DNA of 10,038 bases, taken from assembly GCA_016840465.1 (NCBI GenBank), contig JAEOSH010000068.1, positions 1 through 10,038 on the forward strand. Reading direction: 5' to 3'. Made by a program: the position numbers and the translations under genes. Source of the DNA: Candidatus Baldrarchaeum yapensis (lineage in GTDB: Archaea; Asgardarchaeota; Baldrarchaeia; Baldrarchaeales; Baldrarchaeaceae). The notes below the pieces were generated by a model. It did no database searches and had not been told where the DNA came from. It saw nothing but the letters and a program-made list of their open reading frames with translations. Below are positions 6,191-10,038 of this stretch, one piece after another (the first letter of the stretch is position 1; every line of letters begins with the position of its first letter).

Positions 6191-6736
6191 ATGGTGGGAA
6201 ATGCGGTCATAGATGCGACATCCCTCATATATCTCGCGAAGTCGTCGAACAAGGATCTGCTCCGGTTACTTTTCGGCAAGATACTGGTACCACCCGCCGT
6301 ATACGAGGAGGTCGTAGTACGCGGTAAGGAGATAGGTGCAAGAGATGCATTGCTGGTCGAGAGGAACATAAAGGAAGGAGTGCTGGAAGTTGTGGCCATA
6401 GACGATGATAAAGTGAAATCTGTTGAAAACATGCTACCTACCAAGCTATCGGCCGGGGAGAGGGAAGCGATAGCCATCGCAGCGACACGCAACTTGCCCA
6501 TCATACTTGATGATCTGGCCGCCGTGAGGGTATGTATGGACCTCGACCTCGAGACGCTAACATCGGAAATTGTCCTGATAACTGCGCTTATCGAGGGACT
6601 GATTTCAGCGAGAGAATTCGAGGAGCGGCTTTCGAGGTTACTCAACTATAAGAGGGTAAGGACGGATGTCCTCCTCCTAATATTGAAGATTCATGAAATG
6701 TGGGTGAGGAAGTTTGGTAAAGAAGGCGGTACTTAA
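6191..6736 (+). CDS. PIN-domain nuclease-like toxin (DUF3368-type)
   Basis: A 181-residue cytosolic protein with the layout of a PIN-domain ribonuclease. It has VIDATSLIYLAK at residues 6-17 with the first metal-binding Asp8, VPPAVYEEV at 33-41 with Glu39/40, LSAGEREAIAIA at 87-98 with Glu90/92, and PIILDDLAAV at 103-112 with Asp107/108. The spacing and the LSAGE block match the DUF3368 family of predicted nucleic-acid-binding PIN proteins. Such proteins usually cut RNA when not held by a partner. The start ATG 6191 is set by the TATA box 27 bases upstream. Its last 23 bases overlap the next gene, which encodes the likely antitoxin. Order is toxin first, antitoxin second. All acidic site residues appear present, so activity is plausible but the target RNA is unknown. 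Confidence 0.85.
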   Translation: MVGNAVIDATSLIYLAKSSNKDLLRLLFGKILVPPAVYEEVVVRGKEIGARDALLVERNIKEGVLEVVAIDDDKVKSVENMLPTKLSAGEREAIAIAATRNLPIILDDLAAVRVCMDLDLETLTSEIVLITALIEGLISAREFEERLSRLLNYKRVRTDVLLLILKIHEMWVRKFGKEGGT

Positions 6737-7052
6737 CATAAGAGTGGAGGAGTCTCTCCTGAGAGATTTGGACATGCTAGCCGAGATGGAAGGCCTGGAC
6801 AGATCCGAAGTTGCACGAAGCATTCTGAAAACAGGAATTAAGGAGCGGAAAATAAAGAAAGCGGTAGAACTCTACATGAAGGGAGAGGTCTCACTTGCCA
6901 GGGCTGCGGAGATAGCCGGAGTTCCTCTTACCGAAATGATCGATATTGTTAACCGTATGGGGATTGAGGACAGGATGACAGTAGAGACCTTCAGAGAACT
7001 CGTCAGAAGAGCGTTAAAAAGTAAAAAGCCCGAATTGTCCGATCTTATATGA
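6714..7052 (+). CDS. Antitoxin-like protein: ribbon-helix-helix plus UPF0175-type domain
   Basis: A 112-residue protein. Residues about 5-42 look like a ribbon-helix-helix DNA-binding domain (beta strand VLNIRVEE, then helices LLRDLDMLAEMEG and DRSEVARSILKTGI). Residues about 46-84 resemble UPF0175, with the pattern AVELYMKGEVSLARAAEIAG and a helix-turn-helix-like segment. UPF0175 proteins are common partners of DUF3368 PIN toxins in archaea, which supports the pair. The start is TTG 6714, chosen because GGTGAGG at 6703-6709 is correctly spaced. It lies inside the toxin gene, so translation is probably coupled. Expected roles are neutralising the PIN protein and repressing the shared promoter; both are inferred. 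Confidence 0.82.
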   Translation: MVKKAVLNIRVEESLLRDLDMLAEMEGLDRSEVARSILKTGIKERKIKKAVELYMKGEVSLARAAEIAGVPLTEMIDIVNRMGIEDRMTVETFRELVRRALKSKKPELSDLI

Positions 7053-7069
7053 TCCCTTAGTAGTAAGGT

Positions 7070-7078
7070 AATGAGGTG
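7070..7078 (+). promoter_or_regulatory. Ribosome binding site of the 74-residue gene
   Basis: AATGAGGTGA holds GAGGTGA, a close match to the archaeal anti-Shine-Dalgarno, five bases before ATG 7084. It fixes the start and argues that this small frame is translated. Confidence 0.6.
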
Positions 7079-7083
7079 AAAAT

Positions 7084-7308
7084 ATGTTGGGAAATTTACG
7101 AAAAAAGACACGCTTTATTGCAAAATCTGGTGATAAGATCATAGCAGAGGCAGAATCCCTCGAGGATCTCGCAAAAACGTTACAGGCTAGGAACATAGAT
7201 CCACGCCATGTCGAGATATTATCCTCCGAAGACCTCTTCGGAACACGAAGGGAGCATATGGGATTTAGAATTCCCAAAAGTCGCTATAAGGAATTATCCG
7301 ATCAGTAA
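7084..7308 (+). CDS. Small DUF5678-like protein, third gene of the toxin-antitoxin-like cluster
   Basis: A 74-residue basic protein. Residues about 10-48 (RFIAKSGDKIIAEAESLEDL, then a helix and a strand ending VEILSSED) resemble the short alpha/beta unit of DUF5678 proteins, which are small archaeal and bacterial proteins often paired with a second small gene. The match is by eye and not certain. It lies 31 bases after the UPF0175-type gene with its own strong ribosome site, so it may be part of the same operon. An A/T-rich run near 7012-7028 could also supply a separate promoter. No partner such as an aspartyl-protease-like gene follows; the next 310 bases are non-coding. A GC-rich hairpin starts 11 bases after its stop. 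Confidence 0.65.
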   Translation: MLGNLRKKTRFIAKSGDKIIAEAESLEDLAKTLQARNIDPRHVEILSSEDLFGTRREHMGFRIPKSRYKELSDQ

Positions 7309-7319
7309 CGCGATGATTG

Positions 7320-7340
7320 TGCCGAAAGGACATCTCGGCA
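7320..7340 (+). terminator. Stem-loop after the three-gene cluster
   Basis: TGCCGA (7320-7325) pairs with TCGGCA (7335-7340) around a nine-base loop, 11 bases after the stop at 7308. AT-rich sequence follows rather than a pure T-run. It may end or protect the mRNA of the cluster. Confidence 0.4.
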
Positions 7341-7618
7341 TCGAATTATATATAATTTCTAGGAATGCCCGGTTCCTCTGATTCAATTTTGAATGAAGAG
7401 AAAAGTTTTGTAACGAGGAATCTCGCGGATCACATAAAGTGAATACTCGCTAGTGATGGCGAATTAGCAGGCCCCGATACCTTAAGGGAAAAGATTAATT
7501 AGAGTAACGTGTCGAACTTGTGTCCAACAGGTGGTAATCATGGTTCTAAGCAGGTAACTTCTTCTCGTCTCAATTCTCAGATGCTCTGATAAAATTGCGT
7601 CTTCTGGAGGAGATTTCT
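7341..7618. other. Intergenic region with palindromes, unknown role
   Basis: No convincing gene. AATTATATATAATT at 7344-7357 is a perfect 14-base palindrome that can serve as a TATA box in either direction. ATTCAA/TTGAAT pair at 7381-7394. CGAG-GAAT-CTCG forms a small hairpin at 7414-7425. A five-codon frame, ATG 7540 to TAA 7557 (MVLSR), has GGTGG at 7530-7534 in front of it and could be a short upstream ORF of the acetyltransferase fusion gene. If transcription starts near 7376, that gene would have a leader of about 240 bases. Confidence 0.4.
7606..7614 (+). promoter_or_regulatory. Ribosome binding site of the GNAT fusion gene
   Basis: GGAGGAGAT lies about five bases before ATG 7619. It is one of the strongest sites in the window and fixes the start of the long open frame. 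Confidence 0.7.
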
Positions 7619-10019
7619 ATGGGAGAAATTCTAGTGCGTCCGATGAGAGTAGAGGATTTCAAAGATGTTATGGAAATTTACGTCAGTTGTGATGAGGACT
7701 TCCCCTTCACCCTTCTAAGGGGAGAACCGCCCTATCCCGATGCGCTGAGATGGAGCTTCATAGAGTATGACCCCCTCATGAAGTTGGTCGCCGAGGTTGA
7801 TGGGAAGGTAGTCGGGTACCTATCGATTAACAGGCACTGGGAGGACCCCGATGCCGGATACCTCGAGTTTCTGATAGTCCACAGGAATTTTAGGAGGAGG
7901 GGCGTGGCGACTGCGCTGATCCGCGAGGCGCACAGGATCTTCAAAGAGAGGGGATTTCGGAGGTACTCTTTGGATACGTGGCTCACGAACTTCCGGGCCA
8001 GGAATTTGTACCGGAAAATGGGCTTCGTATGGGTGCCCGAGTCCGAAATCGTCTACGAGAACTTTCTACTGACGATAGAAAAAGTGCCGATATGCGCAGA
8101 ATGGCTAAATAAACACCCTGATGCGAAATTATCGGTTACAGAACACCCTGTAGAGTCCGAAAATGGCAAGTTTTGGGTTTACGAGTGGAAGAGCGACGGT
8201 GACGAGTTGCGGGTCGAGATAGACGTGAAGTCCAAAGGAATTAGGAGCATAACGTCCACCGAGGGTAAAGCCATTCTCCATGTAAGTGCAGTCCCAGTAA
8301 AATGGAAATATTACACAGGTGAGAACGTGAGCATCAGGGTGAGGGCGCTATTAGAGGGTAACGGGGAACTGGCATTAGGAATTCACGTAAAACTCCCCGA
8401 AGGATGGAAGGCGAACCCCTCTTTCATCTCAACACATATAAGGCCCTCGGAACAGTACGAGGTGAACATCTCGTTATCACCGGAAGGCGATGAACTTGAA
8501 GAGGGTGTGAAGAGTTTTCCGGTGATAGTATCGCTGGGTGGCAGATCGGTTGAATTAATGCCGTCATTTAAGGTCGAAGCCCCGCTCGAGATCATAGCCC
8601 CGGACAGTTACGTGATAATAAACTCCGGAGAGCGTGCGGAAGTCCCGATAGCGGCGAAGGTGAAGAGGAATTTAGAACACGCGACTATAAAGATACTCTG
8701 TGAGCCGGATCTTCTCATTTCCCCGAGAGAAATAAGAATAGAGCGCGCAAAGGAGGGGGACGTTGTCAAAGAAAAAATTGCATTGATGCCAGCCGGAGAC
8801 GACTATCGGGAGTACAGAGTAAAATTCGTATGTTACGCCGATAAAGAAGGTAAAGCCGTGCGGCTTCTCGAGTTACCAGTGGTCGTTACCAGGTTTCCGG
8901 GGGTTGCAGTTCTCAGGACCGGCGACCAATTGATAATCGACAACCCCCACATGAGGGTTATACTGAATGCAAAAACCGGAGACCTGAAGAAGATAGTGGA
9001 CAAAACGAACGGGGTCAAATGCACGTTCTGGGGAGGTATAAGAGAGGGGGTACACCCCAACTTCAATCTCCTGGAGTTTGTCACCCGGGAGTTCAGAATC
9101 GTGGAGAAGTCCCGCGAGAGGTGCGTAATAGAAGCGATCATGGAGTCATTCCGCAATAGAGATCTGCGCCTCACTAGGAGGATCACCGTTACGAACTCCA
9201 TGCCGGCACTACTACTCGAGTGGCAGTTAACAAATACGGGTGAAAGACCCTTCGAGGGAGCGTTAAAGGTAGCGCTTAATGTGCTTCCAGGAGATGAGTC
9301 CCCCGCGCACAGACTCGTGGTTCCCTATAGGAACTCCGTAATTTCCGATAGAGTTGTTAAGAGGTTCTGGCCTCCCATCTTTCCGCTTGCGATCAAAATT
9401 GGAGAAAGTGAAGGCTGGATTGCGATCGAGGACGAGCTACAGAAGTCCGTCACCGGAATTGTGGTAAGGGAAAATACCGGCGTCGACGAGATAGTCGCAG
9501 ATTACAGAGGATATGTTTACGGACTTGGCTTTCTACAGAGCAAAATCGGAAAGCTAAACCCCGGTGAGAGCATAAATATCGGACCGGTGGCGTTGCTTAT
9601 CACAAGGGGAGATTGGAGCATCATACGCCACTTTTATTTGAACTTTGGAGGGAAAAAGAGGCTAAAATCTCCCATTAAAATATTAAAACCATATGTTTTC
9701 TCGATAGAAGCTCCGAACGACGTCATCAGAAAGGATAAACCCTCCGAAATTGTAGTAACAGCACGTCGATTGGTATCACGTCCCGCCGCCGGCACGATAC
9801 GATTAAGGGAAAGCAATGGGATTCGTTTTTCGCCAAACTGTGTGCGCTTCGAAGTATTTGAGAAAGATTGCACTAGCGAGCGGCTATCGGTTACTATCGA
9901 TGAGAATTTGCAACCCGGGATCTACGAGATAAATGGGGAGGTAGAAATACTCGGCAGAATTCTACCGCTGAGCAGGTTGATAGCGCTGGTGTCGTCTTCC
10001 GGAACACTGAGTTACAAGA
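7619..10019 (+). CDS. GNAT acetyltransferase fused to long beta-rich, carbohydrate-protein-like region (3' incomplete)
   Basis: One frame of 800 codons without a stop, cut at the contig end. Residues about 4-155 are a GNAT acetyltransferase, which moves acetyl from acetyl-CoA to an amine. The CoA-binding RRRGVA (92-97) follows the strand YLEFLIVHR, and ARNLYRKMGF (127-136) is the conserved C-terminal motif. Residues about 185-320 form a beta sandwich like those seen beside glycosidases, including a GNGELALGIHVKLPEGW turn (248-263). A second sandwich-like block spans about 321-430. Residues about 432-670 begin VLRTGDQLIIDNPHMRVILN and recall the mutarotase-like fold common to sugar-processing enzymes. 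Another beta region begins about 690. These fold assignments are by eye. No signal peptide or membrane segment was seen, so a cytosolic site is likely. Nothing identifies the substrate; an amino-sugar or glycoprotein is a guess. Confidence 0.8.
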
Positions 10020-10038
10020 CTGTCTCTTATACACATCT
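10020..10038. other. Nextera/Tn5 mosaic-end adapter sequence, not genomic
   Basis: The last 19 bases, CTGTCTCTTATACACATCT, are identical to the transposase mosaic-end adapter used in Nextera libraries. They follow genomic-looking coding sequence at the contig edge. Translating through them adds the artefactual residues TVSYTH to the GNAT fusion. They should be trimmed. Confidence 0.97.

Noticed and set aside
6178-6645. 155-codon minus-strand frame over the PIN gene
   Set aside because: Antisense to a clearly recognisable PIN-domain protein; composition is Ser/Thr-rich and shadow-like.
1-10038. CRISPR array, tRNA, rRNA or insertion sequence
   Set aside because: No regularly spaced direct repeats, no cloverleaf with a T-arm consensus, no rRNA-like blocks and no transposase or terminal inverted repeats were seen on either strand.

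Overview
The window looks like part of a thermophilic archaeal contig, probably Thermoprotei/Korarchaeota-like and from a metagenome. Several genes have archaeal box-A (TATA-like) elements about 25 nt before short leaders, with GGAGG/GGTGA ribosome sites and GTG/TTG starts. Arg is mostly AGG/AGA and Ile often ATA. The gene content (PIN plus UPF0175-type pair, no bacterial housekeeping genes) agrees. The lineage is inferred, not shown. The right end carries 19 bases identical to the Nextera/Tn5 mosaic end, so the contig stops in sequencing adapter.

Layout. (1) 1-300: a possible gene start running off the left edge on the minus strand, then a GC-rich, hairpin-rich stretch that may be a structured RNA. 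(2) 301-2483: a gene graveyard. A plus-strand AMP-forming acyl-CoA ligase is broken by about a dozen frame changes and at least three nonsense codons. Facing it on the minus strand is a decayed pair of small genes that once overlapped at ATGA, the second encoding a membrane protein. (3) 2530-2930: AT-rich, with no convincing gene. (4) 2940-3873: a tail-anchored coiled-coil protein of unknown function, meeting a 51-residue basic protein tail to tail. (5) 3874-4367: AT-rich spacer containing a short GC-rich RNA candidate just downstream of a TATA box. (6) 4368-6145: a divergent pair sharing one promoter region, made of an uncharacterised 180-residue protein and a membrane-anchored phospholipase-D-family protein with two HKD motifs. 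(7) 6191-7308: a toxin-antitoxin-like module (PIN/DUF3368-type nuclease, overlapping RHH-UPF0175-type partner, then a small DUF5678-like protein), with a repeat between TATA box and start codon that could be an operator. (8) 7309-7618: a 310-base gap with a hairpin and palindromes. (9) 7619-10019: one open frame of 800 codons, incomplete at the 3' end, joining an N-terminal GNAT acetyltransferase to a long series of beta-rich domains that resemble carbohydrate-associated sandwich folds.

The most unusual items are the GNAT/beta-sandwich fusion, the two GC-rich RNA candidates, the unlisted 51-residue gene, and the contrast between heavily decayed genes on the left and intact genes on the right. 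No CRISPR array, tRNA, rRNA or insertion sequence was seen.
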